Assembly (NCBI RefSeq): GCF_964656455.1
Contig: NC_135715.1
Location: 148,731,935 to 148,795,934, forward strand
Source: Halichoerus grypus
Taxonomy: Eukaryota > Chordata > Mammalia > Carnivora > Phocidae
DNA length: 64,000 nt
Direction: 5' to 3'
This document shows positions 37,118 to 48,079 of this stretch, in pieces. The notes under the pieces were generated by a model that saw nothing but the letters and a program-made list of their open reading frames with translations, was not told where the DNA came from and ran no database searches. Position numbers and translations under genes: made by a program. Position 1 is the stretch's first letter. Every line of letters starts with the position of its first letter.

Positions 37118-38742
37118 ACTATATAATTTGATTTCTTATTTAAAAAGATAGTTAAAATGAATTATGGAAAGATAACAACAGTGTAAAATTCTCTCAATTG
37201 TTTTATTTTATAGTCACTTCAAGTCAATACCAAAAAAATAACATTAATAGCATTGGTGACAAAGTTCAGTTAGCAAGTTTTGCTTAACTGTCACAAGTAT
37301 GTTATTAAAAAAAAGACTTTTTCTTCTCTCAGTAGCAACTAATTTCTTAGGAGCAAATCAGAATAAACATTTATATCTAATACTTGAATCTATGGTTTAT
37401 AATCTTAATCAAGAGATTTCATTTAATCAGTTCAAATAGAAATCAGTAATCTTATTATCGCAAATTAATTATAATTGAGAGTTTGCATCTCATATGAAAT
37501 TAAAGCTCTACAAAGTCTTGTCTGTAAATGTCTAAATGAGAAAAATAAAGTAATATTATAAAGGATTCCATATTCCCTTATAGAAATACCTCCAAAAATA
37601 AAATTTCATGCCATTTTAGCTTTGCCTTTATACCAGGAATTCTTTTTTTGCCAAATAAAAGGAATCTGGGTATCATACAGTACACTTATTATTAATACTT
37701 GTAGGAGAGCACGTCCCAAAGTATGGTACATAAAATATTGGCTAAGAGAGATATTATAGGACAAAGGTTTTCATTGATTAGTTTAGTTTGGAATAAAATG
37801 TAAATCCCTTTTTGAGATTATTATCTCTTAGTTTATTAAATTATCTGTGAAGTCCTATAGGACTGAGACTTATTTGCCCTTGTTTACTTCATTGTTTTTC
37901 TAATTTATTCAACTATTAAGGACTACTCTGGAAGAATAAACAGTTTATTAGAACTTATGCCGAGAAATGCTAACATAAATGCTGGCCTCACTCATTCAGT
38001 AAGTACTTCGTTCTCAGGGGTATGGAAGGAATTTCTGCAATATCTTTGGGATTCCCTTCCTCTCCTCTCAATCACTGCTCCTTTGGATATAACTTCACCA
38101 CCTTGTACCGTATTGTGGTAGTACCGTATCTTAGTACCGGACTGGAAGACTACTAAACTATCTGAAAACCATGTGTGTTAGTATATTGCTGAACAAATTT
38201 TACTGTGTAAATGCTTCATGGCTAACATAGTCAACACTATGAGCACTGATATGCATAGTACAGTGTTCAACAAATGTTCGTTTTTCCCCACACTCATTTC
38301 CTCTGTCTCCAATACTTAGACCCAACCAAATTATAACTGCAAGCACCTCAGGAATTGTGACAGCCTTAAAAGGCTTTTGGGACCCAACAAACTTTCAACT
38401 TCCCAAATATCATACCACTTGAATGACCAGTCACTCTATGAAGAATAAAGAATGTCTGTTCAAACAAATGACATTAAATTCTAACTGCTTTAGTCAGTTT
38501 TAAAGAAATACTAAGATTAGGTTAATTTGAAACTATCTCTTAACTTTGTTATAGATATAGCAGCAATATACCATCTTACAAACTTCTAAACTACAGTAGT
38601 GAATTAATGTACAAATAGTGAATTAATGTACAAATTTCATATCACTGAGAACTGTTGATTGTGTTTCTATCAACTTATTTGCCCCATATATTATTTTAAA
38701 GTAAACGACAACATAAAGGAATTACTTTTAAATTACTTTATC
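37118..38742. other. Unassigned AT-rich stretch
   Basis: No gene recognised. The only structure noted is the 19-bp tandem repeat at 38598-38635, listed separately. Confidence 0.45.
38598..38635 (+). repeat. Perfect 19-bp tandem duplication
   Basis: AGTGAATTAATGTACAAAT occurs twice in a row without a mismatch. Confidence 0.95.
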
Positions 38743-38759
38743 AGCTTCCTCTAATCATT

Positions 38760-39661
38760 TTTTTTATTATGTTATGTTAATCACCATACATTACATCATT
38801 AGTTTTTGATGTAGTGTTCCATGATTCATTGTTTGCGTATAACACCCAGTGCTCCATGCAGAACATGCCCTCTTTAATACCCATCACCAGGCTAACCCAT
38901 CCTCCCACCCCCTCCCCTCTAGAACCCTCAGTTTGTTTTTCAGAGTCCATCGTCTCTCATGGTTCATCTCCCCCTCCGACTTCCCCCCCTTCATTCTTCC
39001 CCTCCTGTGATCTTCTTCTTTTTTTTTTTTAACATATAATGTATTATTTGTTTCAGAGGTACAGATCTGTGATTCAACAGTCTTGCACAATTCACAGCGC
39101 TCACCATAGCACATACCCTTCCCAATGTCTATCACCCAGCCTCCCCATCCCTCCCACCCCCCATCGCTCCAGCAAGGGCAAAAATGAACTATTGGGACTT
39201 CATCAAGATAAAAAGCTTTTGCACAGCAAAAGAAACAGTCAACAAAACCAAAAGACAACCGACAGAAAGGGAGAAGATATTTGCAAATGACATATCAGAT
39301 AAAGGGCTAGTATCCAAAATCTATAAAGAACTTCTTAAACTGAACACCCAATGAACAGATGATCCAATCAAGAAATGGGCAGAAGACATGAACTGATATT
39401 TTTCCAAAGAAGACATCCAAATGGCCAACAGACACATGAAAAAGTGCTCAGCATCGCTCGGCATCAGGGAAATCCAAATCAAAACCTCAATGAGATACCA
39501 CCTCACACCAGTCAGAATGGCTAAAATTAACAAGTCAGGAAACGACAGATGTTGGCGGGGATGCGGAGAAAGGGGAACCCTCCTACACTGTTGGTGGGAA
39601 TGGAAGCTGGGACAGCCACTCTGGAAAACAGTATGGAGGTTCCTCAAAAAGTTGGAAATAG
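38760..39661 (-). mobile_element. Twin-primed (5'-inverted) L1 insertion
   Basis: The left part (38760 to about 39175) is L1 3'UTR on the minus strand with its T tail. At 39171-39175 the sequence switches to L1 ORF2 C-terminal sequence on the plus strand, running to 39661. Both parts are flanked by one perfect 17-bp duplication, AGCTTCCTCTAATCATT, at 38743-38759 and 39662-39678, so they are one insertion. The junction shows 5-bp microhomology (AGCAA). Compared with the full-length copy, about 435 bp between the parts is missing. The ORF2 remnant has TGA stops at 39353-39355 and 39394-39396. Confidence 0.96.
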
Positions 39662-39678
39662 AGCTTCCTCTAATCATT

Positions 39679-40903
39679 CTAATCATTATTCTGCTATCTG
39701 TCAGCCTTTCAAAAATCAAATTCCTCTTAATTGAACATTTGTTGCACTTTGTTCTCTGTTTATATTAGTGAAAACTTAGTGAATATATCTCTATTCTAAA
39801 CACTATCACACCAAAATCCAAACTCGTCATGTGAAACTTTCCACTTCATTATCTTAGCAATAACCATTAAGGCAGCGAAGTCCTCTTTCATTAAAAACAT
39901 GTCAAAAAAATTGGCTCAATTTAAAGCAACCCTGGCTTATATCATGTTTTTTGTTTTTTTGTTTTTTTGGTTTTTTTTAAATAGTGTGTATTTACATAAC
40001 CATTTCTAGATTTCCTAACTCTGGATGACATTTTTTCTGGTTCACCCTTTATAAGTAGCCAAACCAACATTTGACACTTTAAAATCTAACAAATACTAAA
40101 AGCAAAGTGAATTTTTCTTCTATACATATGTTTGACCCTTATATTATTTTTCCTAAGGTTTATAAAACTTCACTTTCTGCTTAAATTACTCTCAAAAAAA
40201 GGATTAATAGTTTGAAGCATTGAAGAGACATTTTAATGAGATAATGAAGTACAAAATATCACTAACATTATTATGAAGCAAAAATATTTAGCCTGATCTT
40301 ATGTTCTTCAGATACAGAAAGAAAACTCCTTTAATCATTCTGGTGCATTTCATGTTTTAGATCACATAAAATATTTTCCCTATTAGCTAAGGAAGCATTT
40401 GTGTTTATATCTCAGAAAATATCTAGGCCTCATAGTACATACAGACCTGGAGCAGATCATTCCAAAAAATATTCAAGAGCAAGCTTGGTAGGATTTTCAA
40501 TAATGCAAGTGTTGGGGCCTACTAATTAGAATGGGATTTTTAAAGAATTTGCTCACAGGGGATTACGGGTTGTGAAATAAAGGATGATTAGAGCTATAGG
40601 GAAACTTGTAGATAATTCCCTCATTTTGTCATTCTAAGAAAAAAGCTGTGGTATCTGCCTAATTATTGTATATTCTAACAAATGAAAGTAACACTTAAGC
40701 AAATCTAGTTCATGGCAAAGTTATCCAGATATATTAGCCTCATATTAAGCTACCTCACTGGGAACCAAATACTTAGACACTCGTAATATGTTCTGGAGCT
40801 CTTGGGTTATCTGGTTGAAAATGTATGGACAATGAATTTGGGCATTGAGGCTATAGGCTGGAGAAGCTCTAGGCTGCATAGTTCCTTAACAAATATAAAG
40901 AGG
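39679..40903. other. Unassigned AT-rich stretch
   Basis: No gene or repeat family recognised. A T/G run lies at 39945-39978. Confidence 0.45.
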
Positions 40904-40947
40904 TTTTTTTTTTTTTTTTTTTCTGGATCCAGTTTTTTTTTTTTTTT

Positions 40948-41388
40948 ATGTTATGTTAATCACCATACATTACATCATTAGTTTTTAATGTAGTGTTCCA
41001 TGATTCACTGTTTGCGTATAACACCCAGTGCTCCATGCAGAACGTGCCCTCCTTAACACCCATCACCAGGTTAACCCATCCCCCCATCCCCCTCCCCTCT
41101 AGAACCCTCAGCTTGTTATTCAGAGTTCCATAGTCTCTCATGGTTCGTCTCCCCCTCCGATTCCCCCCCTTCATTCTTCCCCTCCTGCTATCTTCTTCCT
41201 TTTTTTTTTTTAACATATAATATATTATTTGTTTCAGAGGTACAGGTCTGTGATTCAACAGTCTTATACAATTCACAGCACTAACCATAGCAGATACCCT
41301 CCCCAATGTCTATCACCCAGCTACCCCATTCCTCCCACCCCCCACCACTCCAGCAACCCTCAGTTTGTTTCCTGAGATTAAGAATTCC
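40948..41388 (-). other. L1 3'UTR with G-rich tract
   Basis: Minus-strand G runs at 41075-41099 (plus strand 'cccatccccccatccccctcccc') form a four-run G-quadruplex-type motif. A second A/G-rich tract lies near 41150-41215. The tail is split: 19 T, then CTGGATCCAG (40923-40932), then 15 T. Similar 3'UTR text recurs at 10.4, 38.8 and 62.1 kb. Confidence 0.88.
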
Positions 41389-41520
41389 TCATATCAGTGA
41401 GGTCATATGATACATGTCTTTCTCTGATAGACTTATTTCGCTCAGCATAATACCCTCCAGTTCCATCCACATCATTGCAAATGGCAAGATTTCATTCCTT
41501 TTGATGGCTGTATAATATTC

Positions 41521-41557
<37 letters not shown>

Positions 41558-44500
41558 TTCTTTATCCATTAATCTGTTATCCATTAATCTAGCCACATCT
41601 TCTTTATCCATTAATCTGTTGATGGACATCTTGGCTCTTTCCACAGTTTGCCTATTGTGGACATTGCTGCTATAAACATCGGGGTGCATGTACCCCTTCG
41701 GATCCCTACATTTACATCTTTGGGGTAAATACCCAGTAGTGCAATTGCTGGATCGGATGGTAGCTCTATCTTCAAAATTTTGAGGAACCTCCATACTGTT
41801 TTCCAGAGTGGCTATACCAGCTTGCATTCCCACCAACAGTGTAGGAAGGTTCCCCTTTCTCCGCATCCGCACCAACATCTGTCGTTTCCTGACTTGTTAA
41901 CTTTAGCCATTCTGACTGGTGTGAGGTGATATCTCATTGAGGTTTTGATTTGGATTTCCCTGATGCCGAGCGATGTTGAGCACTTTTTCATGTGTCTGTT
42001 GGCCATTTGGATGTCTTCTTTGGAAAAATATCAGTTCATGTCTTCTGCCCATTTCTTGATTGGATCATTTGTTCGTTGGGTGTTCAGTTTAAGAAGTTCT
42101 TTATAGATTTTGGATACTATCCAAATACAGATTTTATCTGATATGTCATTTGCAAATATCTTCTCCCTTTCTGTCGGTTGTCTTTTGGTTTTGTTGACTG
42201 TTTCTTTTGCTGTGCAAAAGCTTTTTATCTTGATGAAGTCCCAATAGTTCATTTTTGCCCTTGCTCCCCTTGCCTTTGGCGATATTTCTAGGAAGAAGTT
42301 GCTGCGGCTGAGGTTGAAGAAGTTGCTGCTTGTGTTCTCCTTTAGGATTTTGATGAACTCCTGTCTCACATTGAGGTCTTTCAACCATTTTGAGTCTATT
42401 TTCTGTGTGGTGTAAGGAAATGGTCCAGTTTCATTCTTCTGCATGTGGCTGTCCAATTTTCCCAACACCATTTGTTGAAGAGACTGTCTTTTTTCCATTG
42501 GACATTCTTTCCTGCTTTGTCGAAGATTAGTTGACCATAGAGTTGAGGGTCCACTTCTGGGCTCTCTATTCTGTTCCATTGATCTATGTGTCTGTTTTTG
42601 TGCCAGTACCATACTGTCTTGATGATGACAGCTTTGTAATAGAGCTTGAAGTCCGGAATTGTGATGCCACCAGCTTTGCTTTTCTTTTTCAACATTCCTC
42701 TGGCTATTCAGGGTCTTTTCTGGTTCCATACAAATTTTAAGATTATTTGTTCCATTTCTTTGAAAAAAGTGGATGGTATTTTGATAGGGATTGCATTGAA
42801 TGTGTAGACTGCTCTAGGTAGCATTGACATCTTCACAATATTTGTTATTCCAATCCATGAACATGGAACGTTTTTCCATTTCTTTGTGTCTTCCTCAATT
42901 TCTTTCATGAGTATTTTATAGTTTTCTGAGTACAGATTCTTTGCCTCTTTGGTTAGATTTATTCCTAGGTATCTTACGGTTTTGGGTGCAATTGTAAATG
43001 GGATCGACTCCTTAATTTCTCTTTCTTCTGTCTTGTTGTTGGTGTATAGGAATGCCACTGATTTCTGTGCATTGATTTTCTATCCTGCCACTTTACTGAA
43101 TTCCTGTATGAGGTCTAGCAGTTTTGGGGTGGAGTCTTTTGGGTTTTCCACATAAAGTATCATATCATCTGCAAAGAGTGAGAGTTTGACTTCTTCTTTG
43201 CTGATTTGGATGCCTTTGATTTCTTTTTGTTGTCTGATTGCTGTGGCTAGGACTTCTAATACTATGTTGAATAGAGGTGGTGATAGTGCACATCCCTGCT
43301 GTGTTCCTGACCTTAGGGGGAAAGCTCTTAGTTTTTCCCCATTGAGAATGATTTTTGCTGTAGGTTTTTCATAGATGGCTTTTATGATCTTGAGGTATGT
43401 ACCCTCTATCCCTATACTCTGAAGAGCTTTGATCAAGAAAGGATGCTGTACTTTGTCAAATGCTTTTTCTGCATCTATTGAGAGGATCATATGGTTCTTG
43501 TTCTTTCTTTTGTTAATGTATTGTATCACGTTGATTGATTTGCAGATGTTGAACCAACCTTGCAACCCAGGGATAAATCCCACTTGGTCGTGGTGAATAA
43601 TCCTTTTAATGTACTGTTGGATCCTATTGGCTAGTATTTTGGTGAGAATTTTTGCATCCATGTTCATCAAGCATATTGGTCTGTAATTCTCCTTTTTGAT
43701 GGGGTCTTTGTCTGGTTTGGGGATCAAGGTAATGGTGGCCTCATAAAACGAGTTTGGAAGTTTTCCTTCCATTTCTATTTTTTGGAACAGTTTCAGAAGA
43801 ATAGGTATTAATTCTTCTTTAAATGTTCGGTAGAATTCCCATGGGAAGCCATGTGGCCCTGGGCTTTTGTTTGTTGGGAGATTGTTGATGACTGCTTCAA
43901 TTTCCTTAGTGGTTATAGGTCTGTTCAGGTTTTCTATTTCTTCCTGGTTCAGTTTTGGTAGTTGATACATCTCTAGGAATGCATCCATTTCTTCCAGGTT
44001 ATCTAATTTGCTGGCATAGAGTTGCTCATAATATGTTCTTATAATTGTTTGTATTTCTTTGGTGTTGGTTGTGATCTCTCCTCTTTCATTCATGATTTTG
44101 TTGATTTGGATCATTTCTCTTTTCTTTTTGATAAGTCTGGCCAGGGGTTTATCAATCTTGTTAAATCTTTCAAAGAACCAGCTCCTAGTTTTGTTGATCT
44201 GTTCTACTGTTCTTTTGGTTTCTATTTCATTGATTTCTGCTCTGCTATTTATGATTTCTCTTCTCCTGCTGGGTTTAGGCTTTATTTGCTCTTCTTTCTC
44301 CAGCTCCCTTAGGTGTAGGGTTAGGTTGTGTACTTGAGACCTTTCTTGTTTCTTGAGAAAGGCTTGTATTGCTATATACTTTCCTCTTAGGACTGCCTTT
44401 GCTGCATCCCAAAGATTTTGAACAGTTATGTTTTCATTTTCATTGGTTTCCGTGAATTTTTTTAATTCTTCTTTAATTTCCTGGTTGACCCATTCATTCT

Positions 44501-45266
44501 TTAGTAGGATGCTCTTTAGCCTCCATGTATTTGAGTTCTTTCCAACTTTCCTCTTGTGATTGAGTTCTAGTTTCAAAGCACTGTGGTCTGAAAATAGGCA
44601 GGGAATGATCCCAATCTTTTGGTACCGGTTGAGACCTGATTTGTGACCTACGATGTGATCGATTCTGGAGAATGTTCCATGGGCACTAGAGAATATGTAT
44701 TCCGTTGCTTTGGGATGGAATGTTCTGAATATGTCTGTGAAGTCCATTTGGTCCAGTGTGTCATTTAAAGTCTTTACTTCCTTGTTGATCTTTTGCTTAG
44801 ATGATCTGTCCATTTCAGTGAGGGGGGTGTTAAAGTCCCCCACTATTACTGTATTGTTGTCAATGTGTCTCTTTGCTTTTTTTATTAATTGCCTTATATA
44901 ATTGGCCGCTCCCATGTTAGAGGCATAGATATTTACAACTGTTAAATCTTCTTGTTGGATAGACCCTTTAAGGATGATATAGTGTCCTTCCTCATCTCTT
45001 ATTACAGTCTTTGGTTTAAAATCTAATTTGTCTGATATAAGGATTGCCACCCCAGCTTTCTTTTGGTGTCCATTAGGATGATAAATGGTTTTCCACCTCC
45101 TCACTTTCAGTCTGGAGGTGTCTTTGGGTCTAAAATGAGTCTCTTGCAGACAGCGTATCAATGGGTCTTGTTTTTTAATCCAATCTGATAGCCTGTGTCT
45201 TTTGATTGGGGCATTTAGCCCACTTACATTCAGGGTAACTATTGAAAGATAGGAATTTAGTGCCAT
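41389..45266 (-). pseudogene. L1 ORF2 (endonuclease and reverse transcriptase), broken
   Basis: About 1,290 codons, the usual L1 ORF2p size. The first 728 codons are open. The apurinic-like endonuclease domain keeps its signature residues in LQETH (near residue 42), VGDFNTPL (near 145), SRIDHIVG (near 205) and [10 protein letters not shown] (near 230). The reverse transcriptase keeps the palm motifs [20 protein letters not shown] and [11 protein letters not shown]2p nicks target DNA and copies L1 RNA at the nick. Lesions: a stop at 43080-43082, a TGA at 42708-42710 where CGA is expected, a frameshift near 42400-42430, a TGA at 42031-42033, a stop at 41812-41814, and a TG expansion with a local duplication at 41523-41640. 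The cysteine-containing C-terminus is therefore lost. Truncated EN-RT protein could be made in principle. Confidence 0.95.
41523..41556. repeat. (TG)n expansion inside L1 ORF2
   Basis: About 17 TG units stand where the 62-kb copy has 'gtgtagatataccacat'. An imperfect duplication of 'cttctttatccattaatctg' follows up to 41640. Confidence 0.93.
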
Positions 45267-45347
45267 TGTATTGCCTGTAAGGTGACTGTTACTGAATATT
45301 GTCTGTGTTCCTTTCTGGTCTATGTTGCTTTTAGGCTCTCTCTTTGC

Positions 45348-46243
45348 TTAGAGGACCCCTTTCAATATTTCTTGTAGGGCTGGTTTCATGTTTGCAAATT
45401 CCTTTAGTTTTTGTTTGTCCTCTAAGCTTTTTATCTCTCCTTCTATTTTCAATGACAGCCTAGCTGGATATAGTATTCTTGGCTGCATATTTTTCTCGTT
45501 TAGTGTTCTGAATATATCATGCCAGTCCTTTCTGGCCTGCAAGGTCTCTGTGGATAGGTCTGTTGCCAATCTAATGTTTCTACCATTGTAGGTTACAGAT
45601 CTCTTCTCCCGAGCTGCTGTCAGGATTTTCTCTCTGTCTCTGAGACTCCTAAGTTTTACTATTAGATGTCGGGGTGTTGACCTATTTTTATTGATTTTGA
45701 GAGGGGTTCTCTGTGCCTCCTGGATTTTGATGCCTGTTTCCTTCCCCAAATTAGGGAAGTTCTCTGCTATAATTTGCTCCAATATACCTTCTGCCCCCTC
45801 TCTCTTTCTTCTTCTGCTGGGATCCCAATTATTCTAATGTTGTTTCGTCTTATGGTATCGCTTATCTCTCGAATTCTGCCCTCGTGATCCAGTAGTTGTT
45901 TATCTCTCTTTTTCTCAGCTTCTTTATTTTCCATCATTTGGTCTTCTATCTCACTGATTCTCTCTTCTGCCTCATTTATCCTAGCAGTTAGCGCCCCCAT
46001 CTTTGATTGCACCTCATTAATAGCCTTTTTGATTTCGACTTGGTTAGATTTTAGTTCTTTTATTTCTCCATAAAGGGTTTCTCTAATAACTTCCATGCTT
46101 TTTTCAAGCCCAGCTAGTATCTTTAAAGTCATGATTCTGAACTCTAGATCTGACATTGTACTAATGTCCATATTGAGTAGGTCCCTGGCAGTTGGTACTA
46201 CCTCTTGTTCTTTTTGTTGAGGTAATTTTTTCCATCTTGTCAT
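45348..46243 (-). pseudogene. L1 ORF1 (RNA-binding chaperone), one frameshift
   Basis: ORF1p binds L1 RNA as a trimer. The N-terminal piece (46243 down to 45767) starts MTRWKKLPQQKEQE and carries a heptad-rich coiled coil (about residues 60-130, including EIKELKSNQVEIKKAINEVQ). It reaches the RRM start (NNIRIIGIPAEEE) before leaving frame near the G-run at about 45793-45800. The C-terminal piece (from 45782 to 45348) continues with QIIAENFPNLG, then the RRM/CTD region with STPRHLIVKL and YPARLSLKIEGE, and ends KGVL. The two pieces overlap by 16 nt in different frames. Total length is about 298 codons, normal for mammalian ORF1p. A one-base indel is the simplest explanation. Confidence 0.95.
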
Positions 46244-46456
46244 TTTGTCCAGAGGAGAATAGATGAATGAGAGAACAAAATGCTAACAGGGTAACAACGT
46301 CCCCAGAAAATATACTCTAAACAAATCAGAAAATACCTGAAGCCAAGGGAGAAGAAAGGGAAAGAAAGAAAAATGAAAAAGAAAAAAAAAAAAAGAAAAA
46401 GATAAAAACAAACAAAAACAGAACAAAACAAAAAAAAACAGAATATGATCAAATAT

Positions 46457-46960
46457 GATCAGGCTGGTGCATAGATCAGTGCCACACACTAGATTTTGGG
46501 TGTATTTTGGTCTGTTAGAAGAAAGTGCCTCCCAAAATTTTAAAGAAAGAAAAACTTATATATGTACAAAAATAAGGGCTGATATGATGAAGGGATGGTA
46601 TATGACTGTAAATATGAAAATTATAAAAAATTTTATAAAAGGAATTGATAAGAAGTTGTTTGAAAAAAGAAAGAAGAGGATTTAAAAAAGAAAAAGAAAA
46701 AAGAAAGGGAGATAATGTGATCAGGCAGGAGAGTAGAACAAAGCCATACACTAGAGATTTAGGGTATATTTTGATCTGTTAGAAGACACTGTATCTCAAA
46801 ATTTTAAAGCGAGAACAACTTATATATATATATGCCAAAAACAAGGGTAACTACTATGAAGGGATAGAATATGACTGTAAAAATGAAAAATAAAAATGTT
46901 TTTTAAAAAAGAGATTGATAAGATATTGTTTGAAAAAGGGAAAAAGAAAAATTCAAAAAA
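46457..46960 (-). repeat. Two diverged tandem units of about 262 bp in the L1 5'UTR
   Basis: Units start at 46457 and 46719 with 'gatcaggc'. Both contain 'cacactaga' / 'atacactaga', 'tttggtctgttagaaga' / 'tttgatctgttagaaga', 'aaaattttaaag', 'aacttatatat', 'atatgactgtaaa' and 'attgataaga'. They lie between ORF1 and the GC-rich promoter half and form the A-rich part of the 5'UTR. Confidence 0.85.
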
Positions 46961-47039
46961 AAAAAAGACAGTTAAAAAAAAATTAACTTTGAAAGACTAA
47001 AGAATCATGGTAAAAAAGCCATGGATTCTATGTGCAGTA

Positions 47040-48079
47040 TTCCCCTAGCGTGGAGTCCTGCCGTTCTCACTGATCGGTAAACTTGGTCTTGGCTGGCTGT
47101 TCTTGCTGATCTTCTGGGGGAGGGGCCTGTTGCTGTGGTTCCCAGATGTCTTTGCCGGAGTCGGAACTGCCCCGCCCTTGCCCGGTCCGGGCTAAGCAAT
47201 CTGCTCGGGTTTGCTCTCGGGAGCTTTTGTTCCCTGCAAGCTTTCCGTACAGCTTTGGAGGATGAGAGTGAAAATGGCAGCCTCCCAATCTCCGCCCCGG
47301 AGGAGCCAAGAACTCAGGGTCCCGCTCCTCACTGCACCCCCAGAGAAAAGCAGTTGGTCACTCCTGTCTCCCCATTCTCCGGCCACACTCTGTGCTCACC
47401 CGGCCTGTGACCGAGCGTTTCTATCTCTGGCACCTGACCCCGTGTGGAGTCTCCAAACCCAGCAGATCCCTGCAGTGCGCTCCCGTGCCGCTCCTCCCTG
47501 GGGGGAGGAAGGTCAGTCTCCCCGGATCTGCCGCTTGTTGGGTCCCTGCTGGAGGAGCAGTGGCCCGACTGTGCCGCGGATCACAGCTTATGGCAACCCC
47601 GAGCTGAGAGCCTGCTCCTTGGCTCCGTCTCTGCAGCCGGCTTCCCCGCTCCGATACCTGGGAGCTCTGCTGCACTCAGGCACCCCTGGTCTTTCTGAGA
47701 CCCCGAGGGTCCTGAGACCACACTGTCCCGTGAGGGTTCCACTCCCGGCTTAGCCACTGGAGCGACGTCCCTCAGCGGATCCGACTTCTAAAAGTTCTGA
47801 TTTTGTGCTCTGCGGCTCTATCACTTGCCAGAAGCGGCCGACGGAGGCCCCGTCCCCCGCCGTCTATCCTCCCAAATATTGCCTCGGATTCACTTCTCTG
47901 CACGTCCTACCTTCTAGAAAGTGGTCGCTTTTCTGTTCAGAGAGTTGTTGCTATTCTTTTCTTCGATCTCCTGTTGAGTTTGTAGTTTTTCAGAATGGTT
48001 TGATCCCTCTCCAGCTGAATTCCTGATACCAGACGAAATCCAGGTCTCCTACTCCTCTGCCATCTTGCTTCACCCCCAC
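47040..48079 (-). promoter_or_regulatory. L1 5'UTR GC-rich internal promoter region
   Basis: This block of about 1 kb is far richer in G, C and CpG than anything else in the window (for example 47150-47900). L1 5'UTRs hold an internal Pol II promoter, so this is the expected place for it. Many overlapping short frames on both strands arise from the GC content and are not genes. Confidence 0.8.
48059..48067 (-). promoter_or_regulatory. YY1-type site at the L1 5' end
   Basis: Minus-strand CAAGATGGC lies about 12 nt from the predicted L1 start. In human L1 a YY1 site in this position sets the transcription start. Its presence suggests the 5' end is essentially complete. Confidence 0.7.

Larger units (their letters stand above)
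40904..48079 (-). mobile_element. Near full-length LINE-1, about 7.2 kb, inactive
   Basis: In element order (minus strand): GC-rich 5'UTR from about 48079, A-rich 5'UTR with an internal duplication, ORF1 at 46243-45348, an 81-nt spacer, ORF2 at 45266-41389, a 3'UTR with a G-rich tract, and a two-part poly(A). It is the only copy here with the whole structure. It cannot move on its own: ORF1 has a frameshift and ORF2 has several stops plus a frameshift. No convincing target-site duplication was found, so the outer borders are approximate by a few bases. Confidence 0.95.

Noticed and set aside
39549..39734. Separate small plus-strand genes at 39.4-39.8 kb
   Set aside because: They are L1 ORF2 C-terminal sequence in an inverted, stop-containing fragment, read partly in the wrong frame.
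43186..45591. Plus-strand hydrophobic open frames that look like membrane proteins
   Set aside because: They are the antisense of L1 ORF1 and ORF2; the A-rich coding strand read backwards gives F/L/I-rich peptides.
47005..48026. A cluster of about ten overlapping open frames on both strands, suggesting a GC-rich gene
   Set aside because: It lies in the 5'UTR of the full-length L1. The frames result from high GC with few stop codons, and none has a recognisable domain.
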